Source: Frondihabitans sucicola (GTDB lineage Bacteria; Actinomycetota; Actinomycetes; Actinomycetales; Microbacteriaceae). Taken from it: 64,000 bases of DNA. Shown here piece by piece: positions 31,091 to 39,500 of this stretch. A program made the position numbers and the translations under genes. Each line of letters starts with the position of its first letter. The first letter of the stretch is position 1. The stretch lies in assembly GCF_030296615.1 (NCBI RefSeq), contig NZ_AP027733.1, forward strand, positions 1-64,000, given 5' to 3'. The notes beneath the pieces are model-generated. The model was not told the DNA's origin. It ran no database searches and was given only the letters and a program-made list of their open reading frames with translations.

Positions 31091-31971
31091 ATGATGCTGA
31101 CGTCCCCCTCCCGCCGCGATGACCGCGGCTTCTCGTTCATCGAGCTGCTGGCCTACATGGCCATCGCAGCTCTGCTGATCCTCGCCGCGATCCCGCAGTT
31201 CGGGCAGTACCGCGAGAAGGCGAACGTGTCCAACTTGCAGAGCGACCTGAAGAACGCCGCCACCGCCGTCGAGGGGCAGGCCGTCGCCGACCTGAACTAC
31301 CCGACTGCGCTGCCCGCGAGCGTGAAGACCTCCCCGAACATCAGCCTCAAGATGGCCCGCACGACCTCGGACGGGTTCTGCATCACCGGCACCACCACGG
31401 CGGGAGCCGAGTACCACTACGACTCCGTCCAGGGTGGCATCGGCCAGGGCGGCTGCGCGGATATCCCTGGGCCCGGTGGAGGCTTCACGGCCACGGGGCT
31501 CTGCACGTACTCCCCGTCATCCAGCACGTCGAAGAGCTGGGCTACCAGGCCTTCACGTCCGACGAGTGGGTCAACTACGTCAAGGCCCGGGTGCACGCCA
31601 ACTTCGTGCAGGCGAATCCCGCCTCGACGCAGGATGACATCGACGCCGCGTGGACGGCCAGCAACGCTCTCCAGAACTACTGGTACGAGCAGGACCCGAC
31701 CGCCGTCGAGCTGTACGGCTACGTCGACGGCAAGGTGCCGATGACCAGCGACGAGGCGACGATCCTTGGCTACATCCAGCACCAGACGTGGGATGACGGG
31801 TGGGAACTCGTGGTCGGCGACCAGGCCAGCGAGTTCAATCACTACATCGCCGATGGCACCACGTCCTACACCGAGGCGAGCCTGTTGGCGAAGGTCGACC
31901 AGCTCCGAAACGGATGGGGTCCGAAGATCGACGTCACCTGCCAGACGCCGGTGAGCGACGTGCTCGGCTAG
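31091..31971 (+). CDS. Type IV prepilin-like protein, one-base frame break
   Basis: ATG 31091 after GGAGAAGC. The N-terminus has a class III-type signal: basic leader SRRDDRG, cleavage before FSFIELLAYMAIAALLILAA with Glu at +5, then an amphipathic helix. The frame slips at four G (31495-31498) after GGGFTATG; one more G continues into LHVLPVIQHVEELGYQAF and ends at 31971, about 294 residues. The C-terminal domain (ASTQDDIDAAWTASNALQNY) is unlike a normal pilin. No other pilus gene is in view; processing would rely on host machinery. Confidence 0.65.
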
Positions 31972-31986
31972 ACCGTCTCCATCACT

Positions 31987-32015
31987 GGGGCGTCCGCATC
32001 TCGCGGGCGCCCCTT
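31987..32015 (+). terminator. Rho-independent terminator
   Basis: GGGGCGtCCGC pairs with GCGGgCGCCCC, followed by TTT. Confidence 0.75.
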
Positions 32016-32031
32016 TCGCGTTCCCGCTTGC

Positions 32032-32047
32032 CCCCCATCCCCGACCC
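32032..32047 (-). repeat. Intergenic 16-mer (reverse), one mismatch
   Basis: CCCCCATCCCCGACCC between the terminator and the next promoter. Confidence 0.8.
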
Positions 32048-32056
32048 ACCGCTCTT

Positions 32057-32124
32057 GTGACGAGTGTCGGAGGATCCATGTACGGTATGAATATGGCCCG
32101 AGGGACGGGTCACGAGAGGAAACC
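32057..32124 (+). promoter_or_regulatory. Shared promoter (TACGGT variant) with AGGGA hairpin leader
   Basis: GTGACG 32057-32062, 18-base spacer, TACGGT 32081-32086. Stem GGCCCG/CGGGTC, loop AGGGA, GAGAGGAAACC. Confidence 0.7.
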
Positions 32125-32469
32125 ATGACCGACACCGACTACTCGCTCGCCACCCGCGCCGCCCAGACCTTGACCGGAGCCGACAAGGCCCGCCTGGTCC
32201 GCTACCTGCTGGAGGACGAGAGCATCGAGGTCGACGACCTCAAGACCATCGCGCGCGAGTCCATCGCCGCCAGTGGGCAGCACGCGTCCCTGTGGTGCGA
32301 CGACGACGTGCTGGACGCCGCCAGGGACATGTCCGGGCGCGAGGAGTTCTCCGACGAGGAGCGCGCGGCGATCCTGGCTGGCGTCCCGTGGCGACGCATG
32401 GAGGATGTCCTGGCCGAGGCGGGCAACGAGTACCTCCGCGATCATGGCCTCGACGGTCTCGACGGCTGA
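32125..32469 (+). CDS. Unrecognised acidic 114-residue protein
   Basis: Monocistronic between hairpin promoter and terminator. All-helical and acidic (ADKARLVRYLLEDESIEVDD; EEFSDEERAAILAGV). A small acidic helical protein could be a nucleic-acid mimic or adaptor, but nothing proves this. Confidence 0.65.
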   Translation: MTDTDYSLATRAAQTLTGADKARLVRYLLEDESIEVDDLKTIARESIAASGQHASLWCDDDVLDAARDMSGREEFSDEERAAILAGVPWRRMEDVLAEAGNEYLRDHGLDGLDG

Positions 32470-32485
32470 TTCCCGTGCGATTCGA

Positions 32486-32518
32486 CCGCCGCCCTGGAGC
32501 GATCCGGGGTGGCGGTTT
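32486..32518 (+). terminator. Rho-independent terminator
   Basis: CCGCCgCCC pairs with GGGgtGGCGG and runs into TTT. Confidence 0.65.
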
Positions 32519-32559
32519 CGTATCAGAACTGCTACGAAATCGACGCCGGAATCCTCCCG

Positions 32560-32630
32560 TTGACGAATGTCGGACGGTGCGTGTACTGTAGCGTTCAAGA
32601 GGTTCGAGGGACGGACCACGAGAGGGCATC
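32560..32630 (+). promoter_or_regulatory. Shared promoter with AGGGA hairpin leader
   Basis: TTGACG 32560-32565, spacer 18, TACTGT 32584-32589. Stem GGTTCG/CGGACC, loop AGGGA, GAGAGGGCATC. Confidence 0.85.
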
Positions 32631-32939
32631 ATGACCACCGCACAGGGCACCATTCTCCACACGACCACCGCTCCGCAGGCGCGCGAGACCATCACCGTGA
32701 CCGTCAAGGGCAAGGTCGACGTCATCTCCGAGTACGGCCAGACCTGCGTCGACTTCCGCGCCACCGATGGCGTCGAGTCCTTCTTCGTCGTCGCCAAGTC
32801 CTACCCCCGTCCGATCGCCGGTGACTCGCTCGCTGCTGACGGCGACCGCCTCCAGCTCACGGGCCGCTTCGTGGGCCGCTGGTTCGAGGTCGACAGCGCT
32901 CTCTTGGTCGCCCAGGGCTCCGAGCTGGTGGCGGCATGA
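32631..32939 (+). CDS. Probable OB-fold protein
   Basis: 102 residues. A five-strand-like pattern: TITVTVKGKVDVISEYGQTC, ESFFVVAKSYPRPIAGDSL, DRLQLTGRFVGRWFEVDSAL. Resembles small OB-fold nucleic-acid-binding domains. Coupled to the next gene by an ATGA overlap. Confidence 0.5.
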   Translation: MTTAQGTILHTTTAPQARETITVTVKGKVDVISEYGQTCVDFRATDGVESFFVVAKSYPRPIAGDSLAADGDRLQLTGRFVGRWFEVDSALLVAQGSELVAA

Positions 32940-33268
32940 CCGGGATACTGGCTCCGCATGCCGCGTTCGACGTCGACGCGGCGCGCGAGCGTCACGAGGA
33001 GCTGACGGCCGAGCTGCTGGAGCGGATGCGCTCGAAGCTCGTGCCGCTTGGCCGCCTGGCGCTCAACGCGGGGCCGGAGGAGCGTCGTCGCCTGTTCGAC
33101 AAGCAGGCGGGCCTCCAGGAGGCTCTGGACTTCGCTCTCGGGCAGGAGGGCGGCTGGGTCGGCATCTTCTGGGCGCTGACCAAGGTCGCCGACTCGATCC
33201 CCCAGCATCTTCGTGAGGGGTGGGGGCTGGCGATCAGCTATGCCGCCGAGGGCTTCCGCCTGAGCTGA
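32936..33268 (+). CDS. Unrecognised 110-residue helical protein
   Basis: ATG 32936 overlaps the stop of the gene above. Contains AARERHEELTAELLERMRSK and GPEERRRLFDKQAGLQEALD; all-helical. Likely functions with its partner. Confidence 0.65.
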   Translation: MTGILAPHAAFDVDAARERHEELTAELLERMRSKLVPLGRLALNAGPEERRRLFDKQAGLQEALDFALGQEGGWVGIFWALTKVADSIPQHLREGWGLAISYAAEGFRLS

Positions 33269-33304
33269 CCCCGGTGTCCGCGCGAGCGGGCGCCCCGGGC
33301 GGTA

Positions 33305-33320
33305 CTCTCATCCCCGACCC
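33305..33320 (-). repeat. Intergenic 16-mer (reverse), one mismatch
   Basis: CTCTCATCCCCGACCC, abutting the stop codon of the convergent gene at 33321. Confidence 0.8.
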
Positions 33321-34786
33321 TCAGCCCTCTCGGCTTGATCCGACGACGTTCACCTGAGGTGTGGCCACGATGGGCTTGTCGGCAGGGCCGCGAACGTGAG
33401 CCGCGACCCAGATGGTGCGGTGCTCCTGAAGCGACGGGTACCACTGGCGGCGGTAGAAGCCGCGCACGGGCCAGCGATGGGTCCACTCTCGCGGCTGCAC
33501 GCCGGAGGTCGTCGGGGCCGGGCGCTCCGTCCGCCGGTAGACGAGGTTCACGGGTCGCGTGGGGGCGGGAGCCTTCTTCCGGGCGGCCTTCGTCTTGCGG
33601 CGGGCATCGTCGGCGGGTTCTGCGTCGGGGTCGGCGAGACCTCGGGCCTCCATGAGGTCGGCGAAGGCGATGAGGGTGGCGAACGCCTCGGCGGCCTCGG
33701 GGCTTTCCGGCTCCCAGTCGGTGGCGTCCTCCTCGAATCGGGCCGTCTTGATGTGCTCGATAGGGGTGGCCTCGCCCCGCATGAGCGCGTCGAAGGTCTG
33801 GTCGACGGTGATGGTCGTGGTGGTGAAGTCGATCCCTGGGCGCGCGGCGGTCCAGCCGAGCAGCGTGGATGACTGCCCAGTTTCCGTGTCCCCGGCGAGC
33901 CAGACGAAGCCGTCACGGGCGGGAAGTCGGAGCTGGACGAATGCGGTCTGGCCGTCGTAGGCCTCGATGGACTCGCGGAGGGCGGCGTGCTCGGTGGCGG
34001 AGACGTGGAAGAGCGTCCGCTCGGGGTCGTCGGTGACGAGGCCGACCATGCCGATCGCGCTGTCGATGAGCCCTTGGGTCAGCGGTGTTGCCGCGAGGAG
34101 GCGCTCGATGGCGTCCGTGTCCGAAAAGACGATGCCGTGGCCGTTGATGTAGCTGGCGAGGGCCTCCAGCTCGTTGATCGGCCGTCCGTAGCCGAAGTGG
34201 TCGACGATGCCGGTGGCGATGGCGGCGTTGCCTGCGAGGGCGGTGATGTTGCCGAGGTACCAGGCGCTGATCGCGTCGACCACCTCGGGGACGCGGGACG
34301 GGTGCGTGTCGGTGCTGCGGAGGCGCTTGGCGGTCTGGGGCTTGAGCCGGGCGAGGTTCGGTCCCCCAGCGGTGCGCGCCGCCAGTTGACTTCGTTGCCT
34401 CCCTCGATCTCGTAGCGGCCGTACGCGGCGGCGGCGCGCTCGATCTCGGCAGAGTCGGCCCCGGAGAGGAGCATGCCGAGCAGCGACTCGCCGCCGAGGT
34501 TGGCGGGCAGCAGATACGGCGTGACGGTGAAGTTGGGCACGCGTCCGACGTCGCGTGCGATGCAGGCCAGGGGTGCGTGGTTCGCCGGGATGCCCGCCTG
34601 CACCCATTCGGCCGCCTCGGATGCGGTGAACAGGTACTTGTCCCAGTCGGCGTCCTCGCGGAGGACGATGGCGCGGCGCTCGGCGGCGAGTTCGGCGTAG
34701 GTCGCGGTCGGGGTCGGCTGCACGTCGGTCACCAGGTCACCGTAGCGGGCCGGGTCCGGCGTCTCGCCTTCGCGCTGGTCAGTCAA
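33321..34786 (-). CDS. Unrecognised ~488-residue protein with conserved basic tail, one-base frame break
   Basis: Starts at TTG 34786, overlapping the upstream stop. The N-terminal part (MTDQREGETPDPARYGDLV...) runs to GGNEVNWRRAPL; the frame slips at five C (34363-34367), and one more base joins GGPNLARLKPQTAKRLRST. The final 70 residues (RPVNLVYRRTE; WTHRWPVRGFYRRQWYPSLQ; TIWVAAHVRGPADKP) form a recurring actinobacterial module of unknown role. The 12-mer at 33881 encodes GDTETG inside the gene. Confidence 0.6.
33881..33892 (-). repeat. 12-mer GGGACACGGAAA inside a gene
   Basis: Encodes GDTE in the middle of the gene at 33321, far from any start. Confidence 0.9.
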
Positions 34787-35048
34787 GGGCGAGGGTGACG
34801 ATGTGGCGGATGTCGGCGCGGAGGGTGCGGGTGCCGTTCTCGACAGTGGTGATCCCGGAGACCTTGACGGCGGCGGCAGCGGCGAGGAGACGCGAGGCGT
34901 CCGTCGGGTTCGCGGTGGTCACGATGAGGTCGAAGTCGTCGCCGCGGATGCTGCGGAACTCCGCGAGGAGGGTGCCGTCAGCCTGGGCGAGGGCGGCGCG
35001 GGTGATCTCGCCGGTGACGACGGGGAGGTGGAGGTTCTGGTTCGGCAT
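34779..35048 (-). CDS. Unrecognised 89-residue alpha/beta protein
   Basis: First gene of a two-gene unit. Contains AEFRSIRGDDFDLIVTTANP and SRLLAAAAAVKVSGITTVEN, suggesting a compact alpha/beta fold. Unknown. Confidence 0.65.
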   Translation of the reverse strand: MPNQNLHLPVVTGEITRAALAQADGTLLAEFRSIRGDDFDLIVTTANPTDASRLLAAAAAVKVSGITTVENGTRTLRADIRHIVTLALD

Positions 35049-35118
35049 GACGTCCTCTCGGGCACCGTCCCTCGGTGCTCTTGCTGGTTACAGTACATGC
35101 ATATAAAACAGGTGTCAA
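35049..35118 (-). promoter_or_regulatory. Shared promoter with AGGGA hairpin leader
   Basis: TTGACA 35113-35118, spacer 17 with TATATGCATG, TACTGT 35090-35095. Stem GCACCG/CGGTGC, loop AGGGA, GAGAGGACGTC. Confidence 0.85.
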
Positions 35119-35138
35119 ATGCCCTGTTGCTGGAGCGC

Positions 35139-35513
35139 TCAGCAGTCGTGCTGGTCGAGCAGCGCCGTCGCCGTCAGGCTCGTGGCCCGCTGGAGGCCGG
35201 GCACCGATGGGCAGAAGCGCTCACCGACCTCGCGCGCCGTGCAGGCGATCGTCGCCGTCGGGTCCGAGTCGACCATGAGCGTCGCCGCATCCCCCGGCTT
35301 CACGCCTGAGATGGGGCCCGTGGTGCAGTCCCAGTCGAGGACGTTCGCGGTGTCGTTCACGATCCGCGTGTGCGTCAGCGGGTCTCGGACCTCCGCAAGA
35401 CCTGACGCCGCGATGCTGTAGCCACAGAAGGCCAGGAGCGCGACGATGACCGCCCCGCCGACGTGGATGGGGTGCAGCGACCAGCGCATCCGTGATTGCG
35501 CGCGTGATCCCAT
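35139..35513 (-). CDS. Membrane-anchored protein with paired Cys
   Basis: 124 residues. The ATG 35513 is formed by the conserved string itself (GGGGACACGGAAATG). One hydrophobic helix (VGGAVIVALLAFCGYSIAAS) precedes an extracytoplasmic-type domain with Cys residues in DWDCTTG, TIACTAR, RFCPS and the C-terminal QHDC, likely disulfides. Confidence 0.6.
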   Translation of the reverse strand: MGSRAQSRMRWSLHPIHVGGAVIVALLAFCGYSIAASGLAEVRDPLTHTRIVNDTANVLDWDCTTGPISGVKPGDAATLMVDSDPTATIACTAREVGERFCPSVPGLQRATSLTATALLDQHDC

Positions 35514-35524
35514 TTCCGTGTCCC
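35513..35524 (-). repeat. 12-mer GGGACACGGAAA forming a start codon
   Basis: The final A of the motif is the first base of ATG 35513. Confidence 0.9.
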
Positions 35525-35595
35525 CTGTCCGATCAGTCGTCAACGCTATGCGGATTCACCGGCAAGAGCGAATCGGACAACGGCCGTCAGGCGGT

Positions 35596-35901
35596 CTACT
35601 CGGCGGGTGTCGACTCGCCGCGGAGCGCGGAGACGAGCCGGGGCTCATCGAGAACGGCGTCCACCCGCAACGCGTAGAGCACTCCCGCGGCCAGGTCGGG
35701 GTACTCCTTGCCGGACACCGTCGCGTCCCTCGCCTCGACACCAAGGGAGTATGCGAGCTTCGCGGCATCGAGCGCCTCGGCGAAAGCCCGCTTGGATGAA
35801 AAGCGGCCCAGGACGCGCACGTGCTTGATGTGGCCCGGCTCCCCGAGTGCGCGAGCAAGACCCGGGGCGTACTTCATCGTGGTGATGGTCTTGAGCGGCA
35901 T
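35596..35901 (-). CDS. Small protein of a three-member family (A)
   Basis: 101 residues; ATG 35901 directly follows the upstream stop. GLARALGEPGHIKHVRVLGR, FSSKRAFAEALDAAKL and AAGVLYALRVDAVLDEPRL match the genes at 46482 and 61580. The pattern is beta-(F/A)FAxAV helix then GVLYxx. Function unknown. Confidence 0.65.
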   Translation of the reverse strand: MPLKTITTMKYAPGLARALGEPGHIKHVRVLGRFSSKRAFAEALDAAKLAYSLGVEARDATVSGKEYPDLAAGVLYALRVDAVLDEPRLVSALRGESTPAE

Positions 35902-35903
35902 GC

Positions 35904-36188
35904 CTACACGCCGATCAGTTCGGCAGCTCGGATAGCCCGCTTGCCACGGAGGGCAGTGAGGCGCTCGGCATACCAGTCCGCGCTCCACCGGTTTCGACCA
36001 TTGGAGTGCTGGTCTGCGTAGTGCTCGGTGGACTCGGCGAGAAGCTTCGCGGCGGCACGCTTGCTGGTGGCCTCGATGGTGACGGTGATCCGCGGCGCAG
36101 CGAACTCGCGCAGCGCATCGACGAAGCCGGAGGTGTCGCTGATGCCTCGCCCTGCGGGGAAGTCCATCACGATCTCGTACGTGGGCAT
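35904..36188 (-). CDS. Unrecognised 94-residue protein
   Basis: Under a hairpin promoter; followed with a 2-bp gap by the gene at 35901. N-terminus TYEIVMDFPAGRG and RITVTIEATSKRAAAKLLAE suggest an alpha/beta fold. Unknown. Confidence 0.65.
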   Translation of the reverse strand: MPTYEIVMDFPAGRGISDTSGFVDALREFAAPRITVTIEATSKRAAAKLLAESTEHYADQHSNGRNRWSADWYAERLTALRGKRAIRAAELIGV

Positions 36189-36256
36189 GGTGTCCTCTCG
36201 GCGACCGTCCCTCGATCGCACACTCCTACCGTACACGCATATCTCGCTTGTGTCAC
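36189..36256 (-). promoter_or_regulatory. Shared promoter (TACGGT variant) with AGGGA hairpin leader
   Basis: GTGACA 36251-36256, spacer 17 with ATATGCGTG, TACGGT 36228-36233. Stem GCGATCG/CGGTCGC, loop AGGGA, GAGAGGACACC. Confidence 0.75.
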
Positions 36257-36275
36257 GCATTCAGGCGTCGCCAGC

Positions 36276-36291
36276 CGGTCGGGGATGGGAG
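36276..36291 (+). repeat. Intergenic 16-mer, one mismatch
   Basis: CGGTCGGGGATGGGAG at the left end of the long non-coding block. Confidence 0.8.
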
Positions 36292-36337
36292 ATCACCGGC
36301 AAGAAGCCCGGATTCATGCGGAAAAACAGCTCGAACT

Positions 36338-36365
36338 GTAGTTCGCAACTATTGATGCGAACTAC
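36338..36365. repeat. Perfect 10-bp inverted repeat with nested palindrome
   Basis: GTAGTTCGCA, eight-base spacer, TGCGAACTAC. Its left arm overlaps another palindrome, CGAACTGTAGTTCG (36332-36345), giving three half-sites of CGAACT/AGTTCG. Confidence 0.85.
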
Positions 36366-36375
36366 GACGCCGAAC

Positions 36376-36399
36376 AGAAAGAGAAAGAGAAAGAGAAAG
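36376..36399 (+). repeat. Purine hexamer repeat (AGAAAG)4
   Basis: Four consecutive AGAAAG units in an otherwise GC-rich region. Confidence 0.9.
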
Positions 36400-36841
36400 C
36401 GCGGGTTTTTCTGGGGTCGTTTTTTCGAGGGCGTGTGACGTCGTGGGGGCGGGGTCTGCGCTTGCGCTGGACGTGCAGCTCGCGTCCCAGCGTTGCTTCC
36501 GTCCCTCCGCTTCGCTCCGGGCCGTCGTGCCGTTCCGCAGCCCGCCTCCCCCTCGCTGCGCTCGGGTGAGTCGGTCTGCGCAACGACCCGAGAACGCGTG
36601 TGCGCGTGATCGGATCGCTGGCGCGAAAAACCCGGGCGGCGGCCAGGGTGAAACGATCGAGGCCCGGCGCGCGGCTGGAAAGCCACGGCTTGGCACAGCA
36701 GCGAGAAGCCGTCCCACTGGGTCGAGCGCGCACCTCGCGTCTCCGAGGCGCATGGCTCGCGTCCCGGTCGATGCAGATCATCCTACCATACATGGCACGT
36801 TGACGAACGTCACGAAAGGCATGTCTGGTAAAGCGAAGGTC

Positions 36842-37732
36842 TCAGTCGACGCAGTACGAGGTGCCGTCGTCGGCGTCGACGTAGTTGTCGCAGTCGGCGC
36901 CCCTCGGCTGAAGGGCGAACCAGGTCATGACGGCGATGATGCCTGCCACGAGCGCCGTCGTCATCCACCACTTCCAACGCACCACGGGCTTGCCCATGTC
37001 GTCCTCGCGGTACCGCGGCGCGGGCAGGGAGAACCCGCCCACGAGGACGGCGATCGCGGCCGCGACATCGAGCCACACCCAGGTGCCCTGCGGCAGCTCG
37101 AAGAACCGCACGGGGAACCAGATGGCTGCGATGACAGCCGCCGTGACGACCCATCCGGTACGCCGCGACTTGCGGGCATAGATGGCGAGGACGATCGCCA
37201 CACCCAGAAGGGCCCAGCGCAACACGATGTAGTAGCCGTAGTCGAGGTCCCCGGTTCCGACGAGCGCCATGATCGCGCCGATGATCCCCGCGGGAAGCGC
37301 CGGATGCAGGTCCAGGTAGTCCCCGGTGGGCTCTTGGGTAGCAGTTGCCGACTCCGCCGGAGGGTTAGGAGGCGTTCTAACGGCCTGGGGCGGCCTTGGC
37401 TGTGCGGGAGTCGCTCGGGGCGCTACGGGGCGCTCAGGCGCGCGCACGGCCGCGGCTGGAGGCGTTTTCGCCCGACGGGCGGCAAGCACCTCGCGGATGG
37501 CGGTCTGTTTCGCGACGGAGCCCAGGCCGAGGGGGCCGACGCGGACGACGTCTGCGGTCACGAGCAGGTTGCTCGGAACGGTTCCGCTGGAATCGGGTGC
37601 AACAGGGGTCATGCGCGCCCACACGGACCCCTCGCACTCGTACATGACGAGAGTCTCGGCTGCCCCGAGGCCGCGGTGAGCGACCCCTTCGTGGATGCGG
37701 TCGTGCTTGTGGCACAAGACCAGTTGCTGCAT
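36842..37732 (-). CDS. Multi-span membrane protein with Cys/His N-terminus
   Basis: 296 residues from ATG 37732 with GAGGGGGAATCTC before it. N-terminal 55 residues contain LCHKHDRIHEG and YECEGSVWAR; then a Pro/Ala-rich linker; then about five hydrophobic helices (GIIGAIMALVGTG; LGVAIVLAIYARKS). The end has CDNYVDADDGTSYCVD. Unknown; a metal-sensing cytoplasmic head is possible. Confidence 0.6.
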   Translation of the reverse strand: MQQLVLCHKHDRIHEGVAHRGLGAAETLVMYECEGSVWARMTPVAPDSSGTVPSNLLVTADVVRVGPLGLGSVAKQTAIREVLAARRAKTPPAAAVRAPERPVAPRATPAQPRPPQAVRTPPNPPAESATATQEPTGDYLDLHPALPAGIIGAIMALVGTGDLDYGYYIVLRWALLGVAIVLAIYARKSRRTGWVVTAAVIAAIWFPVRFFELPQGTWVWLDVAAAIAVLVGGFSLPAPRYREDDMGKPVVRWKWWMTTALVAGIIAVMTWFALQPRGADCDNYVDADDGTSYCVD

Positions 37733-37803
37733 GAGATTCCCCCTCGTGATCCTCGCCAGGGTAGGGCTCCGCACATCGACCGCGCGACACCCAGTGCGTG
37801 GGG

Positions 37804-37815
37804 TTTCCGTGTCCC
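37804..37815 (-). repeat. 12-mer GGGACACGGAAA
   Basis: 72 bases above ATG 37732; here the surrounding GGGG and CCCC could pair. Confidence 0.9.
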
Positions 37816-37939
37816 CTTCAGTGCTCGATCACACCCAGTCCAGTTCGCGATTCCCCGCGCACGCCTCGCGCTATCGTGTTAGCGCCGTCTGATGGGCCAT
37901 GAGCCGCTGCGGACTTCAACGCGGGGAACGTCTACGGAA

Positions 37940-37975
37940 GAGCGCCCCGGCGACACCCCTGATGTCGGGGCGCTC
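37940..37975 (-). terminator. Hairpin terminator
   Basis: GAGCGCCCCG pairs with CGGGGCGCTC just after the stop of the gene at 37978, ending in CTTCC. Confidence 0.7.
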
Positions 37976-37977
37976 GC

Positions 37978-38190
37978 CTACGCGGTGAGAGCGTCAGTAG
38001 CCTGGAGGAATGCCGCCGACGCGAACCATGCCGTCGCGGCCCAGGTGATGACCATGGAGGCGGCCAGGAGCCCTGCTCTCGGGTGAGACTCCGACGGGTG
38101 TTGGCGGCGGTGCTGGAAGAGCGTTCGCGTGATGGTCAGAGCGAGCCCTGCGGTGACGGCACCCATGATGCCGAAGATGGCGATGGCCAA
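37978..38190 (-). CDS. Small two-helix membrane protein
   Basis: 70 residues, probably from TTG 38190, ten bases below the 12-mer GGGACACGGAAA. Helices AIFGIMGAVTAGLALTIT and LLAASMVITWAATAWFASA. Unknown. Confidence 0.55.
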   Translation of the reverse strand: MAIAIFGIMGAVTAGLALTITRTLFQHRRQHPSESHPRAGLLAASMVITWAATAWFASAAFLQATDALTA

Positions 38191-38200
38191 GATGATCTCG

Positions 38201-38212
38201 TTTCCGTGTCCC
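38201..38212 (-). repeat. 12-mer GGGACACGGAAA near a gene start
   Basis: Ten bases above TTG 38190. Confidence 0.9.
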
Positions 38213-38230
38213 TGACGACTACGCCAGGCG

Positions 38231-38455
38231 TCAGACGATGATCAGTTCGCGGTAGCCCTCGGCGTTCGACGTGAGGATTTTGTTGCCGCTCGCGATCTCG
38301 GCGTCGAGGTACTTGACGATGGCGATGGCTCGTCGAATCTCCTCGGTGTAGCTCAGACCACGCCTCGCGGCATTCTCCTTGAGCATCTCGGCCGTCTCGG
38401 GCGCCATGTTGACACTCAGGCGAACCACTCCACCGTCGGCGGCTGCTTTGGCCAT
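38231..38455 (-). CDS. Ribbon-helix-helix regulator
   Basis: 74 residues. VVRLSVNMAPETAEMLKENA, then RGLSYTEEIRRAIAIVKYL follow the strand-helix-helix pattern of CopG/MetJ-type DNA-binding proteins. Has its own intergenic leader with GGAGAGCGAGAG; possible self-regulation or an orphan antitoxin. Confidence 0.65.
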   Translation of the reverse strand: MAKAAADGGVVRLSVNMAPETAEMLKENAARRGLSYTEEIRRAIAIVKYLDAEIASGNKILTSNAEGYRELIIV

Positions 38456-38562
38456 GATGACTCTCGCTCTCCGGGCCGGATGGCCACACGAGAAGGATAC
38501 CCACCCAATGTTGATCGCGTGCACATTCAAAGCGCATGGCCACCTGGCGCAACGACCGACGG

Positions 38563-38832
38563 CTAGGGCAGCACTTCCAGTTCTTCGCGGTTCCAGGCAT
38601 TGATGAACCGCTCGCGCCCGTCGACCACCTCCCTGATGTAGAGCAGGCCATTGTCTGCGTCACCGGGGAGTCGACTGGCGATCCCTTCAGCCGTGATCCC
38701 AGGCAAGACGCTTCCCCTGACGACGCGGCGCAGGCGACACCCCTCAGTGATCGGCTCGCCGTGCGCGTCCGTCTCCGGCTGCGCGGGCCTCCATGGCGTC
38801 CAGGCTCGCGTCGAAGCCTCGGTGCCACTCAC
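38563..38832 (-). CDS. Unrecognised 89-residue protein
   Basis: GTG 38832 overlaps the stop of the gene above, so it is coupled to it. Contains GITAEGIASRLPGDADNGLL and ERFINAWNREELEVLP. Unknown. Confidence 0.6.
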   Translation of the reverse strand: MSGTEASTRAWTPWRPAQPETDAHGEPITEGCRLRRVVRGSVLPGITAEGIASRLPGDADNGLLYIREVVDGRERFINAWNREELEVLP

Positions 38833-39367
38833 GCGTCGACGAGCGTGGTGTCGATGATCGTGGTGGTGGCGTCCTCGTTCTCGCCCAGGAGCTGCGCCTG
38901 GCGGCGCTCGGCCTGCTCTAGCGAGTTCGTGGACATGGCGACGGTCTTGTAGTCGCCGCGCTCGAAGTGGACGACGTAGCGGGGGCGAACGAACGACCCC
39001 CAGGTGAGCAGGCGCTCGTAGACGTCGGGCGCGAGGGCGTCGGCGACGTAGTACTCGTGCAGGTCGGTGAGCTGCTTGCGGCTGAAGCGCTCCATGCGCT
39101 GGCCGCGGGTAGGCAGGGGCAAGGGTCGACGTCGCCGCCGACGCTGATCGTGTGCTGGATGAAGCCGCCGCGCTCGGTGACGCGGTGAACGGTCTGGCGG
39201 ACGTACTTGTCGCGGAAGTAGGTCACGATCTCGACGCACGCGGTCTGGTCGCCGCGATCCGTGGACTCGACGGTGTCGAGGAGCGTGATGCGGGTCGTGA
39301 TCGAGCGCTCACCGTCCTTGGCGATGGTCTCGGTGGCGACGTTCTCGGGGTTGATGGGCTTGCGCAT
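38829..39367 (-). CDS. Unrecognised ~179-residue protein, one-base frame break
   Basis: ATG 39367 under a hairpin promoter: MRKPINPENVATETIAKDGE... to ISVGGDVDP; the frame slips near 39123, and one base more leads to LPLPTRGQRMERFSRKQLTD. It ends EDATTTIIDTTLVDA. N-terminal half beta-rich, C-terminal half helical. Unknown family. Confidence 0.55.
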
Positions 39368-39435
39368 GATGTCCTCTCGCGGCCCTGTCCCTCAAGGCCT
39401 GTGGCTACAGTACACGTTACCGCTGACATTGTCTC
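39368..39435 (-). promoter_or_regulatory. Shared promoter with AGGGA hairpin leader
   Basis: GAGACA 39430-39435, spacer 17, TACTGT 39407-39412. Stem GGCCTTG/CAGGGCC, loop AGGGA, GAGAGGACATC. Confidence 0.8.
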
Positions 39436-39455
39436 GATCTGAAGGCAAGGCCAGC

Positions 39456-39471
39456 GGGTCGGGGATGGGAG
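39456..39471 (+). repeat. Intergenic 16-mer GGGTCGGGGATGGGAG
   Basis: Exact copy, extended by GGCGAGCGGAGC as at 1402. Confidence 0.85.
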
Positions 39472-39500
39472 GGCGAGCGGAGCGGGCTCTCGACACGACC

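Larger units (their letters stand above)
36260..36840. other. 580-bp non-coding block; possible origin or partition region
   Basis: No credible gene on either strand. It contains a 28-bp inverted repeat (36338-36365), a purine (AGAAAG)n tract (36376-36399) with following T-runs, and GC-rich short palindromes such as CCTCCGCTTCGCTCCGG and CCCTCGCTGCGCTCGGG. This mix of binding-site-like repeats and a local A/T shift is typical of replication, transfer or partition sites, but the assignment is inference. Confidence 0.4.
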
